Origin: Bradyrhizobium lablabi | Lineage (GTDB): Bacteria > Pseudomonadota > Alphaproteobacteria > Rhizobiales > Xanthobacteraceae | NCBI RefSeq assembly: GCF_001440475.1 | Contig: NZ_LLYB01000085.1 | Coordinates: forward strand, 24,592 to 58,549 | Direction of reading: 5' to 3' | DNA: 33,958 nucleotides | Shown: piece after piece, positions 7,075-15,901 of the stretch | Numbering within the stretch: position 1 is the stretch's first letter | Layout: each line of letters opens with the position of its first letter | Translations under genes and position numbers: made by a program | The notes under the pieces: generated by a model | What the model was told of the DNA's origin: nothing | Seen by the model: the letters and a program-made list of their open reading frames with translations, nothing else | Databases searched by the model: none

Positions 7075-8631
7075 GTGCGCTATCTCTTCGAGGATTACAC
7101 GCTTGACATTGAAAAGCGTGAACTGCACCGCGGGGCGGATGCGGTGTCGATCACACCGCAGGTCTTTGACCTGCTCGATTACTTGATTCGAAACAGGGAG
7201 CGTGTCGTCAGCAAAGACGACCTCATTAGCGCCGTTTGGAATGGACGCATAGTATCTGATGCTGCGTTGACGACCCGCCTGAACGCCGCCCGGAACGCGA
7301 TCGGCGATTCCGGCGAAGAGCAGCGCCTTCTCAAGACCCTGGCGCGGAAGGGCTTCCGGTTTGTCGGGCAAGTGCAGGAAGAGCGAGGCGGCGCAGCGCC
7401 CGACAACCGGGCAGAACCGCCGATAATCTCCCCGACGCTGCCCGCGAGACCATCACTCGCCGTCCTCCCCTTCGTCAACCTGAGCCTGGATCCGGAGCAG
7501 GAGTATTTTGCCGACGGCGTCGTGGAGGACATCACGATGGCGCTGTCGCGCTTTCACTGGCTCTTTGTGATCGCACGCAATTCGAGCTTCACCTACAAGG
7601 GTCGAAGTGCAGACGTGAGGCAGGTCGGGCGCGAGCTTGGGGTGCGCTACGTGCTCGAAGGCAGCGTGCGCAAGGCGGGAAATCGCCTGCGCATCGCGGG
7701 ACAGCTTATCGACGCCGAAACTGGATCGCATCTGTGGGCAGCCCACTTTGATGGTGCGCTCGAGGACGTGTTTGATTTACAGGACCATGTGACTTCCAGC
7801 GTGGTGGGTGCGATCGCACCAAAGCTGCAGCGCGAGGAAATCAAGCGGGCAAAGCGCAAACCAACTGAAAATCTGGATGCATACGACTATTATCTCCGTG
7901 GGCTGGCCAGCGCAGGTCGGTGGACCAAGGACGGGAACGCCGAAGCACTCCGGCTCTTTTGCAAGGCAATTGAGCTCGATCACGGTCTGGCCTGCGCCTA
8001 TGGCATGGCTGCGTGGTGCTACGTGCGGCGGAAAGCGCGTGGCTGGATGGATGAAAATATTCAGGAAAGTGCGGAAGCCGTGCGGCTGGCCCGGAAGGCT
8101 GTGCTGCTGGGGGAAGATGACCCTATCGCGCTGTGTATGGGTGGGTATGCACTCGCCTTGGTAGCCCGTGAGTTCGACGACGCGGCGGCGTTCATGGACA
8201 GGGGACTTGCGGTAAATCCCAACTTGGGGCGAAGTTGGATCCTTAGTGCGTGGTTGAGAGTCTGGAGAGGTGAGCCGGATTTGGCACTCGAGCACGCTGC
8301 GCACGCCATGCGCTTGAGCCCGCTCGATCCTTCCACCTACGCCATGCATGGGGCCATGGCCTATGCCCATTTTCTCGCAGGCCGCCATGACACGGCGTCG
8401 TCATGCGCCGAAAGCTCTCTGCGCTTCAACCCGAATTTCCTGCTGGCTACATGCGTTTTCGCAGCGAGCAATGCCGTCGCGGGGCGACTCGACCTGGCAC
8501 AACGAGCGATATCACGAGCACTCGAAGATGATCCCGGTTTGCGCGCCAACAATCTGAGAGATTTGTTTCGTCGGGAGGAGGACTTCGCCACCCTCGCCAA
8601 GGGTCTCCGCCATGCGGGCCTTCCCGATTGA
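7075..8631 (+). CDS. Winged-helix / TolB-like / TPR regulator
   Basis: A 518-residue three-part protein. Residues 1-100 form an OmpR-type winged helix (YLFEDYTLDIEKRELHRG, TPQVFDLLDYLIRNRERVVSKDDLI, LKTLARKGFRFVG). Residues about 125-270 match the TolB/FlgO-like domain often found between such DNA-binding domains and TPRs (LAVLPFVNLSLDPEQEYFADGVVEDI, GVRYVLEGSVRKAGNRLRIAGQLIDAETGSHLWA). From about 275 on come tetratricopeptide helices (YDYYLRGLA, AEALRLFCKAIELDHGLACAYG, RSWILSAWLRVWRGEPDLALEHA). I chose the GTG at 7075 because GAAGGA lies eight bases upstream and the domain begins at once; an ATG or GTG further upstream would add an unstructured Arg-rich tail. Targets are unknown. No transmembrane segment is visible. 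Confidence 0.85.
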   Translation: MRYLFEDYTLDIEKRELHRGADAVSITPQVFDLLDYLIRNRERVVSKDDLISAVWNGRIVSDAALTTRLNAARNAIGDSGEEQRLLKTLARKGFRFVGQVQEERGGAAPDNRAEPPIISPTLPARPSLAVLPFVNLSLDPEQEYFADGVVEDITMALSRFHWLFVIARNSSFTYKGRSADVRQVGRELGVRYVLEGSVRKAGNRLRIAGQLIDAETGSHLWAAHFDGALEDVFDLQDHVTSSVVGAIAPKLQREEIKRAKRKPTENLDAYDYYLRGLASAGRWTKDGNAEALRLFCKAIELDHGLACAYGMAAWCYVRRKARGWMDENIQESAEAVRLARKAVLLGEDDPIALCMGGYALALVAREFDDAAAFMDRGLAVNPNLGRSWILSAWLRVWRGEPDLALEHAAHAMRLSPLDPSTYAMHGAMAYAHFLAGRHDTASSCAESSLRFNPNFLLATCVFAASNAVAGRLDLAQRAISRALEDDPGLRANNLRDLFRREEDFATLAKGLRHAGLPD

Positions 8632-8774
8632 TTGTGATGCCGCATGCTCCAAGGGAGACCTGAAACGGTCATGGTGACCGTGAACCGGTTGGCTGGCGCC
8701 GATGGCTCGGCCCCTGCCTTGGGCTGGCCCTTCTCAAAGGCAGCAAACGCAGTCGTTGCCATTGCCGGAAGAAC

Positions 8775-10370
8775 TCACGATGCCAGCGCGGCTAGAAGCA
8801 TCCGCGCGAGGTCGGCGCTGACGTAGGGTTTCGGCAGCAGCAGCACGCCAGGATCGAGACGGCCATGATGGATGAGGGCATTCTCGGCATAGCCGGAGGT
8901 ATACAGCACTTTCAGCTCCGGGCGCCGTTTGATCCCCTCGGTCGCGAGCTGGCGGCCATTCACGCCACCGGGGAGCATGACGTCGGTGAACAGCAGGTCA
9001 ATGCGTTCGGGTCCATCGATGATGGCCAGCGCCTCGGCCGCATTGGCGGCGGCGCGCGTGCGGAATCCGAAGCGGGTGATTTGCGCCACGACGTATTCGC
9101 GGACCAGCGGATCGTCCTCGACAATCAGGATGGACTGGTCGCTATGCTCGCCAGCATATCCGCCGGTCTCGCCGGCGAGCTCCTCCGGGCCGCCACCCGT
9201 GGCCTGCGGCAGATACAGCTTCACGGTCGTGCCGTGGCCTTCTTCGCTATAGATCTTGATATGTCCATTCGACTGCTTGACGAAGCCATAGACCATGCTG
9301 AGGCCGAGCCCTGATCCTTTCCCGGCTTCCTTGGTGGTAAAGAACGGCTCAAACACCTTTTCGAGCAGGTTGCTCGGGATTCCATCGCCAGTGTCACTCA
9401 CTGCGATCATGACGTAGTTGCCCGGTTTAACCTCGCTATTCAGGCGAGCGTAGTTCTCATCGAGCACCACATTCTTGGTTTCCAGCGTCAGCTTGCCGCC
9501 GTTGGGCATGGCGTCGCGCGCATTCAGGGCCAGGTTCAGCATCGCGGTCGAGAGCTGACTGGGATCAATCAGGGCCGGTGCGGAATCGTGCGCCAGCATC
9601 GATTCAATCTCGATGTGCTCGCCGAGGGTCGGCCGCAGCAGGTCCGCGGCATCGATCACCAGCGCATTGACGTCGGTGTTGCGCGGCTGCAGCGGCTGTC
9701 GACGGGAGAACGCCAGCAAATGCTTCGTCAGCTCGGCCCCTCTTGCCGCGGCTCCACTGATCAGATTGGTGATCTGAACGAGATGCGGACGATCCTTGAC
9801 CGCATCGCTGAGGATCTCGATGGTCCCGGTGATCACGGTCAGGATGTTGTTGAAGTCGTGCGCGACGCCACCGGTGAGCTGGCCGATGGCCTCCATTTTC
9901 TGCGCTTGCTGGATATTGGATTCGGTGGCCTCTTTCTCTTCAAAGCGCTTGACCATGGCCTCGGCCTCGCGGCGTTGCCTGACTTCCTCTTCAAGCGCGG
10001 CATAGGCATTGGCAAGCTGAATTCGCGTGGGCAGCACCAGGATCCGCGGCAACGCCAGCAGTAGAGCTGCCGTGATCGCGACCGAGATCAGCGCCAGGAC
10101 AACTTTGGTCAGGGCCTCGATTTCATAGGCCGGCACCCACATGGTGTAGATCGACAGCAGGCGGCTCACGCCGCAGACGGCGACGAAGATCGCGAACATC
10201 AAAAATACGCCCCGGAACATAAGCTCGCGGTGGCGCCGCCACACGAAGAGCGCGAGAACGAGCGCCGTAGTAAAGAAGGCCCCGGCGAGGATCGCGTCGG
10301 AAACGACATTCAGCCAGATCAATTCCGGCTTCCACAACAGGCACGCGCCGTGCTCGGTGAGCTTCGACAT
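8775..10370 (-). CDS. Hybrid histidine kinase with ethylene-receptor-like membrane domain
   Basis: A 531-residue sensor kinase. Three N-terminal helices (about 18-45, 50-72, 84-112) follow the plan of the ethylene-binding domain of ETR1-type receptors, with Asp24 and Cys66 at matching places, but the copper-ligand histidine position holds Arg70 (CGVSR instead of CGATH). A coiled-coil linker (120-160) leads to the HisKA/HATPase core: H-box GGVAHDFNN (His171), N-box Asn283, DTGDG at 327-330 and GLGL at 354. A C-terminal receiver follows, with acidic pocket DD near 419-420, phosphoacceptor Asp463 (FTDVMLPGG) and Lys514. The start at 10370 is chosen because GGAG lies about ten bases upstream and the domain begins immediately. 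No cognate response regulator gene is adjacent. The signal is unknown. Confidence 0.9.
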   Translation of the reverse strand: MSKLTEHGACLLWKPELIWLNVVSDAILAGAFFTTALVLALFVWRRHRELMFRGVFLMFAIFVAVCGVSRLLSIYTMWVPAYEIEALTKVVLALISVAITAALLLALPRILVLPTRIQLANAYAALEEEVRQRREAEAMVKRFEEKEATESNIQQAQKMEAIGQLTGGVAHDFNNILTVITGTIEILSDAVKDRPHLVQITNLISGAAARGAELTKHLLAFSRRQPLQPRNTDVNALVIDAADLLRPTLGEHIEIESMLAHDSAPALIDPSQLSTAMLNLALNARDAMPNGGKLTLETKNVVLDENYARLNSEVKPGNYVMIAVSDTGDGIPSNLLEKVFEPFFTTKEAGKGSGLGLSMVYGFVKQSNGHIKIYSEEGHGTTVKLYLPQATGGGPEELAGETGGYAGEHSDQSILIVEDDPLVREYVVAQITRFGFRTRAAANAAEALAIIDGPERIDLLFTDVMLPGGVNGRQLATEGIKRRPELKVLYTSGYAENALIHHGRLDPGVLLLPKPYVSADLARMLLAALAS

Positions 10371-10800
10371 GTGGAAAAGCTCCAAGAAGGGGCTGCAGGG
10401 GAGCAGCCGCAATCCTCCGATCCCTCCGTCAGGACCCAAGGAAACTATTCAGCTTTTTCGCCACTCGCGCAAGCGCAGCGCCGGCTCGGCGGATGTTCTC
10501 GCGACCATCTTTGAAATAGCCTTAATTCTCATGGCCAACGGTGGCACCGTGGTCGAACCGAACAGGTGACGGTGATCGAGTGAGGCTGGCGACTTCTCCG
10601 TTGTTTGCAGACGTCTTGGACGCGGTGCAGCGCGGTACCTGAAGGTCTTTGGCTGTTGATCTATCTCAATGCAGCTTTTTTGAGTTGGCAGACGGTCAAT
10701 GGTCGATTTCCGCAGGACGGCGGCCTCGGGTCAGACAACGTCACTTTGTTGACCGCAGTCTGATGCGCGCACAGCAGGACAATAGGCGAGGTGAGTAACC
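10371..10800. other. 430-bp non-coding spacer with a Fnr/FixK box
   Basis: No convincing gene is visible between the histidine kinase start and the CcoQ-like gene; short open frames here have no ribosome site or recognisable product. The notable content is the Fnr/FixK-type box at 10656-10669 and, further on, GCGAGGTGAG just before the ATG at 10801. Confidence 0.6.
10656..10669 (+). promoter_or_regulatory. Fnr/FixK-type binding box
   Basis: TTGATCTATCTCAA is a perfect match to the TTGA-N6-TCAA consensus of Fnr/FixK dimers, the oxygen-responsive activators of rhizobial cbb3 oxidase genes. If it acts as a class II site at -41.5, transcription would start near 10704, giving a leader of about 97 bases before the CcoQ-like gene at 10801. 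The pairing of the box with a cbb3-type subunit argues that it is not a chance match. Confidence 0.6.
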
Positions 10801-10941
10801 ATGGCCGCGACAATCTACCTTCTTATTCTTGTCGCTGCGTTCATAGGCATCGTGATCTGGGTGTTCGGCCGCAAGCGCAAAGCGCGCTTTGAGGCGGACG
10901 CCCGGATTCCTTTCGACGATAACAAGGGTAATCAGTCATGA
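10801..10941 (+). CDS. Orphan CcoQ/FixQ-like cbb3 oxidase subunit
   Basis: A 46-residue protein reading MAATIYLLILVAAFIGIVIW then VFGRKRKARFEADARIPFDD and a polar tail. The single N-terminal helix followed by a basic stop and the motif RKxRFExxARxPxDD is the layout of CcoQ (FixQ), the small cbb3 cytochrome oxidase subunit that stabilises the complex in the inner membrane. The ribosome site GCGAGGTGAG lies about six bases upstream of the ATG. CcoN, CcoO and CcoP are not in the window, so it is separated from a ccoNOQP operon. The Fnr/FixK box upstream supports microaerobic expression. It may be a spare CcoQ, or a CcoQ-like peptide acting on another membrane complex. Confidence 0.65.
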   Translation: MAATIYLLILVAAFIGIVIWVFGRKRKARFEADARIPFDDNKGNQS

Positions 10942-11098
10942 CGGTGGCCGGTTGGTTGGCCCCAGAACAGCCCAATCAGCGATGCCGAAGTTGCATAGCA
11001 TGTACGCCGGGGGCGGTGCAAAAAGGTGGATGACGGTTCCGTCAGTCGCCAGCAAAGAGGCGAACGCCACCACCGTGCCGGCTTAAGGTGCCGAGATC

Positions 11099-11935
11099 AT
11101 GATTAAGCGTCTTTTGCGACGTTTGCTGATTTTTGGATTAGGCATCTTTTGTGTCTGGTTGATCGTCTTTGTCGTCTTTGAAACCGCGGACCGCAGGTTA
11201 CCCTGGATCCTGGCCGTCGGCATCACCTATGGAATCGCCGCGTATATTGTCCTGCCGCGCGCCATTCGCGTGGGACTGAAGATCCTCCAACGCAAACGTG
11301 TGCCTAGTTACACGATTACGGGTGACGGTTTGCCCGGAGACCCGGTGAACGTCGCACTCATAGGTACTCTCCAGCAGCTTCGCGCGGCCTTTGCGGCACT
11401 CGGCTGGTCGGAAGCAGATCGGCTCAGTCTAGCCAGCTCATGGGGCATGATCCGTGCTTTCGTATTCAACTCCCCGTACCCCAGCGCTCCATTCAGCACG
11501 CTCTATCTTTTTGGCCGTGGCCAAGACATTGGTTTTCAAAAGGCGATCGATAATAGCCCACGAAAGCGCCATCACATCCGGTTCTGGGCTTTGAGCCTAA
11601 CGCGTGCCCGGGACACCTGGGGGGCAGCGGACTTCTGGCAGAATACCAAACGCCCGCCGGACAATGAACGCGCTCTGTGGGTAGGAGCCGGCACCAGGGA
11701 CACTGGCTTGTCCCTAACTCGCCTTTCATTTCAGATCACCCACGCCACGGACTCGGATACGAATGCAGAGCGCGACCATATCGTCGGTGAATTGAGGAGA
11801 AATCGATCTATCGAGGCGGAGCAAGTGTATCGGGCCGGCCAAAATCTCCCCACCGAACGCGTCAACCGCTACATTACTGATGGCGAGATCATGTTGGCGA
11901 GGTTGGTGGTAGATGGCGATCGACGCCAAAGTTAG
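11099..11935 (+). CDS. LssY_C-domain membrane protein
   Basis: A 278-residue protein with two N-terminal membrane helices (about 8-28 and 36-55) and a soluble part of about 210 residues. The segment GDPVNVALIGTLQQLRAAFAALGWSEAD (about 79-106) is the hallmark of the LssY C-terminal domain, in which a conserved GDPxNxxxxG stretch precedes an A-x-G-W motif. FSTLYLFGRGQDIGFQKAIDNSPRKRHHIRFW also fits. LssY domains are found next to PAP2 phosphatase domains in secretion-linked proteins, but no catalytic role is established for the stand-alone form. No partner gene overlaps; the CcoQ-like gene ends 157 bp upstream. Confidence 0.75.
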   Translation: MIKRLLRRLLIFGLGIFCVWLIVFVVFETADRRLPWILAVGITYGIAAYIVLPRAIRVGLKILQRKRVPSYTITGDGLPGDPVNVALIGTLQQLRAAFAALGWSEADRLSLASSWGMIRAFVFNSPYPSAPFSTLYLFGRGQDIGFQKAIDNSPRKRHHIRFWALSLTRARDTWGAADFWQNTKRPPDNERALWVGAGTRDTGLSLTRLSFQITHATDSDTNAERDHIVGELRRNRSIEAEQVYRAGQNLPTERVNRYITDGEIMLARLVVDGDRRQS

Positions 11936-12021
11936 GCATTGCTGTCGCTATGTCACAAGCAGTCGTGGGAATGTCCGCTGGCGGTCGTTGTGCCGCCATT
12001 GATCTCAATGGGAGCTGATCC

Positions 12022-12288
12022 ATGAAATGTACCAAGCCGTCGCTTACCGTCTTCTGCATCGTGCTAGCCGTGCCTCTGTCCTTGAGTATTGGAAAACTCA
12101 ATGCGCGTGATGCCGATGACGCCACCAGTACGTTAGCGCGCGCACAGACCGCCAAGCAGCAATGCATAAGCACGTGTCGTGCACGCTATCGCGACTGTCG
12201 TCGTCTGAACCAGCTGCCGTCGTTCGAGTGTCGGGGTGTTTACCAGGACTGCACCCGATACTCTTGTACTGGTTCGGGCCCGGGATGA
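12022..12288 (+). CDS. Small Cys-rich exported hypothetical protein
   Basis: An 88-residue product with a likely signal peptide (MKCTKPSLTVFCIVLAVPLSLSIG) and a mature part carrying six cysteines in two clusters: C-x3-C-x6-C (CISTCRARYRDC) and C-x6-C-x4-C (CRGVYQDCTRYSC). The even number and pairing of helical clusters suggest a disulfide-bonded alpha-hairpin, or a small metal-binding periplasmic protein. I do not recognise the family. GGGAGC lies about seven bases upstream of the ATG. It stands alone between the LssY_C gene and the convergent XRE-cupin gene. Confidence 0.6.
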   Translation: MKCTKPSLTVFCIVLAVPLSLSIGKLNARDADDATSTLARAQTAKQQCISTCRARYRDCRRLNQLPSFECRGVYQDCTRYSCTGSGPG

Positions 12289-12479
12289 CTGTCGTGGCTT
12301 TGCTGCCTCGACCTCTCGATCCCTGCTGACCGCGTCGCCGATCTGACCGAATGATGCTGCGCTGCATGAGTCCGGAGGTGGTCCCAATCCGAACACGCCA
12401 GTAGGCGGTTCCGGCGTCCGCTTCGAGCCAAAGGATCGCAACCGTTGCAGCGGCGCTATATAAGTATATCGCCAGCCGC

Positions 12480-13028
12480 TCAAAACGTCGGCGGCGTGCA
12501 GGCCGAGATGACCTCGCAAGCCTTCGCGCCGACGCAGCGGAAGCGATGCGGGCGGCGGCTTTCGAAATAGTAGGCGTCGCCGGGGTCGAGGATGCGGCGC
12601 TCGTCGTCGACGGTTACTTCCAGCCGGCCGCTCACCACGATGCCGCCTTCCTCGCCGTCATGGGTCAGCGGCACGCGGCCGGTGTCGCTGCCGGGCTCGT
12701 AGCGCTCTTTCAGGATCTGCAACGCGCGGCCGAACAGGTTGTCGCCGACCTGGCGGTAGGAGATCGGCTGCTTGCCGATTTCGGTCAGCTCATCCGAGCG
12801 ATAGAACGCCTTGCGCGGGCGCTCCGGCTCGATCGCGAAGAACTCGGCGAGGCCCATGGGAAGGCCGTCGAGGATGCGCTTGAGCGCGCCGACCGAGGGG
12901 TTCATCTGGTTCGATTCGATCAGCGAAATCGTCGAATTGGTCACGCCGGAACGCTTGGCCAGCTCCCGCTGCGACAGCTTGTGCCGGGCCCGGATGAATC
13001 GGAGTCGCCCGCCGATATCGACGCTCAT
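12480..13028 (-). CDS. XRE-family regulator with C-terminal cupin
   Basis: A 182-residue regulator. Residues 6-60 are a Cro/CI-type helix-turn-helix (LRFIRARHKLSQRELAKRSGVTNSTISLIESNQMNPSVGALKRIL). Residues about 100-175 form a cupin barrel (PLTHDGEEGGIVVSGRLEVTVDDERRILDPGDAYYFESRRPHRFR) with candidate metal ligands His125-Glu-Glu region and the later His. This domain order is that of PuuR-type repressors of putrescine catabolism, in which the cupin senses a small ligand. The ATG at 13028 is preferred over upstream in-frame codons because the helix-turn-helix begins there. It diverges from the omega-amino-acid aminotransferase gene and probably regulates it, although the ligand is not known. 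Confidence 0.88.
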   Translation of the reverse strand: MSVDIGGRLRFIRARHKLSQRELAKRSGVTNSTISLIESNQMNPSVGALKRILDGLPMGLAEFFAIEPERPRKAFYRSDELTEIGKQPISYRQVGDNLFGRALQILKERYEPGSDTGRVPLTHDGEEGGIVVSGRLEVTVDDERRILDPGDAYYFESRRPHRFRCVGAKACEVISACTPPTF

Positions 13029-13184
13029 CGGAAAATCCCTGTTGCAGGTGTTTCGGATCGAACAAATATGCCCTGTCGGGGTCAATAAAATCAATAGGTT
13101 GCAGGACCAAAGAAAAGGACTTGTTGTGGCTTCTTGATCGTGGCCCGGTGCTACCTTGAGCTGCCAGCAAAGGAGCTAAGCGCC

Positions 13185-14513
13185 GTGACCCTCCATCAGA
13201 AGCCGAACACCCTGCAGACCGACTCGTTCTGGATGCCTTTCACGGCCAACCGGCAGTTCAAAAAGGCGCCGCGGCTGTTCGCCTCCGCCGAGGGCATGCA
13301 CTACACGACCGTCGACGGCCGCAAAGTGATCGACGGCTCCGCCGGCCTCTGGTGTGTCAATGCCGGTCATGGCCGCCGCCAGATCGCCGCCGCCGTCGAA
13401 CGGCAGTTGATGAACCTCGACTTCGCGCCCTCGTTCAATATGGGCCACCCGCTGGCGTTCGATTTCGCGGAGCGGCTCACCGAGATCGCCCCGAAGGGGC
13501 TCGATCGCATCTTCTTCACCAATTCGGGTTCGGAGTCGGTCGACACCGCGCTGAAGATCGCGCTGGCCTATCAGCGCGCCATCGGGCAGGCGACGCGCAC
13601 GCGCCTGATCGGCCGCGAGCGCGGCTATCACGGCGTCGGCTTCGGCGGCATGTCGGTCGGCGGCATGGTGGCGAACCGCCGCGCGTTCGCGACCCATCTG
13701 CCGGGCGTCGACCACATCCGTCACACCCATGATCTCACGCGCAACGCCTTCGCCAAGGACCAGCCGGATCACGGCGCCGAACTCGCCGACGATGTCGAGC
13801 GGATGGTGGCGCTGCATGGCGCCGATACCATCGCCGCCGTCATCGTCGAGCCGGTGCCGGGCTCGACCGCGGTGCTGCCGCCGCCGAAGGGCTATCTGCA
13901 GCGCCTGCGCGAACTCTGCACCAAGCACGGCATCCTCCTGATTTTCGACGAGGTCATCACCGGCTTCGGCCGTCTCGGCGCGCCGTTCGCGGCCGACTAT
14001 TTCGGCGTTACGCCCGACATGATGACGACCGCCAAGGGCATCACCAACGGCACCGTGCCCTGCGGCGCTGTTTTCGCCAGCCGCAAGATCCATGACGGGC
14101 TGATGACGGGCCCGGAAGGCACGATCGAGCTGTTCCATGGCTACACCTATTCGGCGCATCCGACCGCCTGCGCCGCTGGCCTTGCGACGCTCGACATCTA
14201 CAAGGACGAACAGCTTCTCACGCGCGGCGCGTCGATGGCCGAATACTGGCGCGATGGGCTGCACTCGCTGAAGGGCCTGCCGAACGTCGTCGATATCCGC
14301 AATGTCGGCCTGATGGGCGCCGTCGAAGTCGCGCCACGCAGCGACGGCGTCGGTGCGCGCGGCTATGACGTGATGGTCGACTGCTTCAATCGCGGGCTTT
14401 ACCTGCGCATGAGCGGCGACAGCTTTGCGTTGTCGCCGCCCTTGATCGTCGAGAAGAGCCATATCGACGATATCGTCTCGATCCTCGGCGACGCGATCAA
14501 GCGCGTGGCCTGA
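13185..14513 (+). CDS. Omega-amino acid:pyruvate aminotransferase (class III)
   Basis: A 442-residue PLP enzyme very close in length and layout to the beta-alanine:pyruvate aminotransferase of Pseudomonas. DSFWMPFTANRQFKKAPRL at 13-31 is its N-terminal signature; NSGSESVD (113-120) binds the cofactor phosphate, FDEVITGFGR (254-263) carries the ring-contacting Asp255, and TTAKGITNG (281-289) holds the Schiff-base Lys284. It probably transfers the amino group of beta-alanine or a similar omega-amine to pyruvate, making L-alanine. The start is the GTG at 13185, with AAAGGAG about ten bases upstream. Downstream come a DadA-like dehydrogenase and a D-Ala ligase on the same strand. The divergent XRE-cupin gene is the likely regulator. 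Confidence 0.9.
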   Translation: MTLHQKPNTLQTDSFWMPFTANRQFKKAPRLFASAEGMHYTTVDGRKVIDGSAGLWCVNAGHGRRQIAAAVERQLMNLDFAPSFNMGHPLAFDFAERLTEIAPKGLDRIFFTNSGSESVDTALKIALAYQRAIGQATRTRLIGRERGYHGVGFGGMSVGGMVANRRAFATHLPGVDHIRHTHDLTRNAFAKDQPDHGAELADDVERMVALHGADTIAAVIVEPVPGSTAVLPPPKGYLQRLRELCTKHGILLIFDEVITGFGRLGAPFAADYFGVTPDMMTTAKGITNGTVPCGAVFASRKIHDGLMTGPEGTIELFHGYTYSAHPTACAAGLATLDIYKDEQLLTRGASMAEYWRDGLHSLKGLPNVVDIRNVGLMGAVEVAPRSDGVGARGYDVMVDCFNRGLYLRMSGDSFALSPPLIVEKSHIDDIVSILGDAIKRVA

Positions 14514-14538
14514 TCCTTGCTCGTAAGGAAAGACAGAA

Positions 14539-14560
14539 GCCGCGGCAGTGTTGCCGCGGC
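14539..14560. repeat. Perfect 9-bp-arm hairpin between aminotransferase and dadA
   Basis: GCCGCGGCA and TGCCGCGGC flank a four-base loop. The stem is strong but not followed by a T-run, so it is not a standard terminator. Placed 26 bp after one stop and 17 bp before the next start, it may set differential mRNA stability or act as an attenuator. Confidence 0.5.
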
Positions 14561-14576
14561 GAATGTGTGAGGGATC

Positions 14577-15842
14577 GTGAAAGTCATCGTTCTCGGCAGT
14601 GGCGTCATCGGCGTCACCTCAGCCTATTATCTGGCGCGCGCCGGCCATGAAGTTGTTGTCGTCGACCGTCAGGCCGAGCCCGCACTGGAGACCAGTTTCG
14701 CCAATGCCGGCGAAGTCTCGCCCGGCTATTCCTCGCCCTGGGCCGGGCCCGGCGTGCCGGTGAAAGCGATCAAATGGCTGTTGATGCGGCACGGCCCGCT
14801 GGTGATCTGGCCCAAGCTCGATCCCATGATGTGGATCTGGGGCCTGAAGATGCTGCGCAACTGCACGACAGAGCGCTACGCCGTCAACAAGAGCCGGATG
14901 ATTCCGATTGCCGAATACAGCCGCGACTGCCTGCGGGCGCTGCGCGACGAGATCGGCATCAGATATGACGAGCGCAGCCGCGGCACGTTGCAGCTCTTCC
15001 GCAAGCAGAAGCAGCTCGACTCGACCGGCGACGACATCGCGGTGCTCAAGCAGTATGGCGTTCCCTACGAAGTGCTCGACCGCGACGGCTGCATCGGCGC
15101 GGAGCCGGCGCTGGCGACGGCGAAGGCCAGCTTCGTCGGCGGGCTTCGGCTGCCGCAGGACGAGACCGGCGATTGCCACATGTTTACGCAGGCGCTCGCC
15201 CAGGAGGCAGCCAAGCTCGGCGTGCAGTTCAAGTTCAATACGACGATCGAACGGCTGGTCGCGGACGGCGGCAAGATATCAGGCGTGATGACGAGCGAGG
15301 GCCTGCTGCAGGCCGACACCTATGTCGCTGCGTTGGGAAGCTGGTCGCCGCGATTCCTCAAGCCACTCGGCATTTCTGTTCCGGTCTACCCGGTGAAGGG
15401 CTATTCGATCACCGTGCCGGTGATCGATCCCGACGGCGCGCCGGTCTCGACCGTGATGGACGAAAGCTACAAGGTCGCGATCACGCGGCTGGGGAATCGC
15501 ATCCGCGTCGGCGGCACCGCGGAAATCTCGGGCTATTCGAATATGCTGCATCCGGCACGGCAGGCGACGCTCGATCATTCGCTGACCGACATGTTTCCGC
15601 GCGGCGGCGATCTCGGCAAGGCGAGCTTCTGGTCCGGCCTGCGCCCGATGACCCCGGACGGCCCGCCTGTGATCGGCGCGACGCGCTACAGCAATCTGCA
15701 CCTCAACACCGGCCACGGCACGCTCGGCTGGACCATGGCGTGCGGCTCGGGGCGGGTGCTGGCGGATCTGCTGTCAGGACGGAAGCCGGATATCGATGTG
15801 AGCGAGCTTACGGTTAGCCGGTACGATCACCGGTTTGGGTGA
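14577..15842 (+). CDS. dadA: D-amino acid dehydrogenase (DadA type)
   Basis: A 421-residue FAD enzyme with the DadA start [32 protein letters not shown], a dinucleotide-binding GSGVIG loop ending in an acidic/basic VVVDR, then [25 protein letters not shown] (about 41-64), a signature of DadA. The C-terminus carries [11 protein letters not shown] and [35 protein letters not shown], the standard flavin-contact block. DadA oxidises D-alanine and other D-amino acids to keto acids, passing electrons to the quinone pool on the inner face of the membrane. The start is a GTG at 14577 with GAGGG upstream. It sits between the aminotransferase and the D-Ala-D-Ala ligase; there is no adjacent alanine racemase. 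Confidence 0.92.
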   Translation: MKVIVLGSGVIGVTSAYYLARAGHEVVVVDRQAEPALETSFANAGEVSPGYSSPWAGPGVPVKAIKWLLMRHGPLVIWPKLDPMMWIWGLKMLRNCTTERYAVNKSRMIPIAEYSRDCLRALRDEIGIRYDERSRGTLQLFRKQKQLDSTGDDIAVLKQYGVPYEVLDRDGCIGAEPALATAKASFVGGLRLPQDETGDCHMFTQALAQEAAKLGVQFKFNTTIERLVADGGKISGVMTSEGLLQADTYVAALGSWSPRFLKPLGISVPVYPVKGYSITVPVIDPDGAPVSTVMDESYKVAITRLGNRIRVGGTAEISGYSNMLHPARQATLDHSLTDMFPRGGDLGKASFWSGLRPMTPDGPPVIGATRYSNLHLNTGHGTLGWTMACGSGRVLADLLSGRKPDIDVSELTVSRYDHRFG

Positions 15843-15901
15843 TTTCATCAGCCATTCCGGGACGCCACGATCGATAGATGGGCAACTGAGGATGGATGAC
15901 G

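Noticed and set aside
10938..11033. Short frame overlapping the CcoQ-like stop by ATGA, with CRSCIACTP
   Set aside because: The cysteines recall a heme motif but no CxxCH is present, the product is 31 residues, and it does not resemble CcoP.
12452..12473. Imperfect inverted repeat GGCGCTATA/TATATCGCC after the XRE-cupin stop
   Set aside because: One mismatch, a weak AT-rich stem and no T-run make a terminator unlikely.
13176..14462. Long minus-strand open frame opposite the aminotransferase
   Set aside because: The plus-strand protein has all PLP-enzyme motifs; the other frame is a high-GC shadow.
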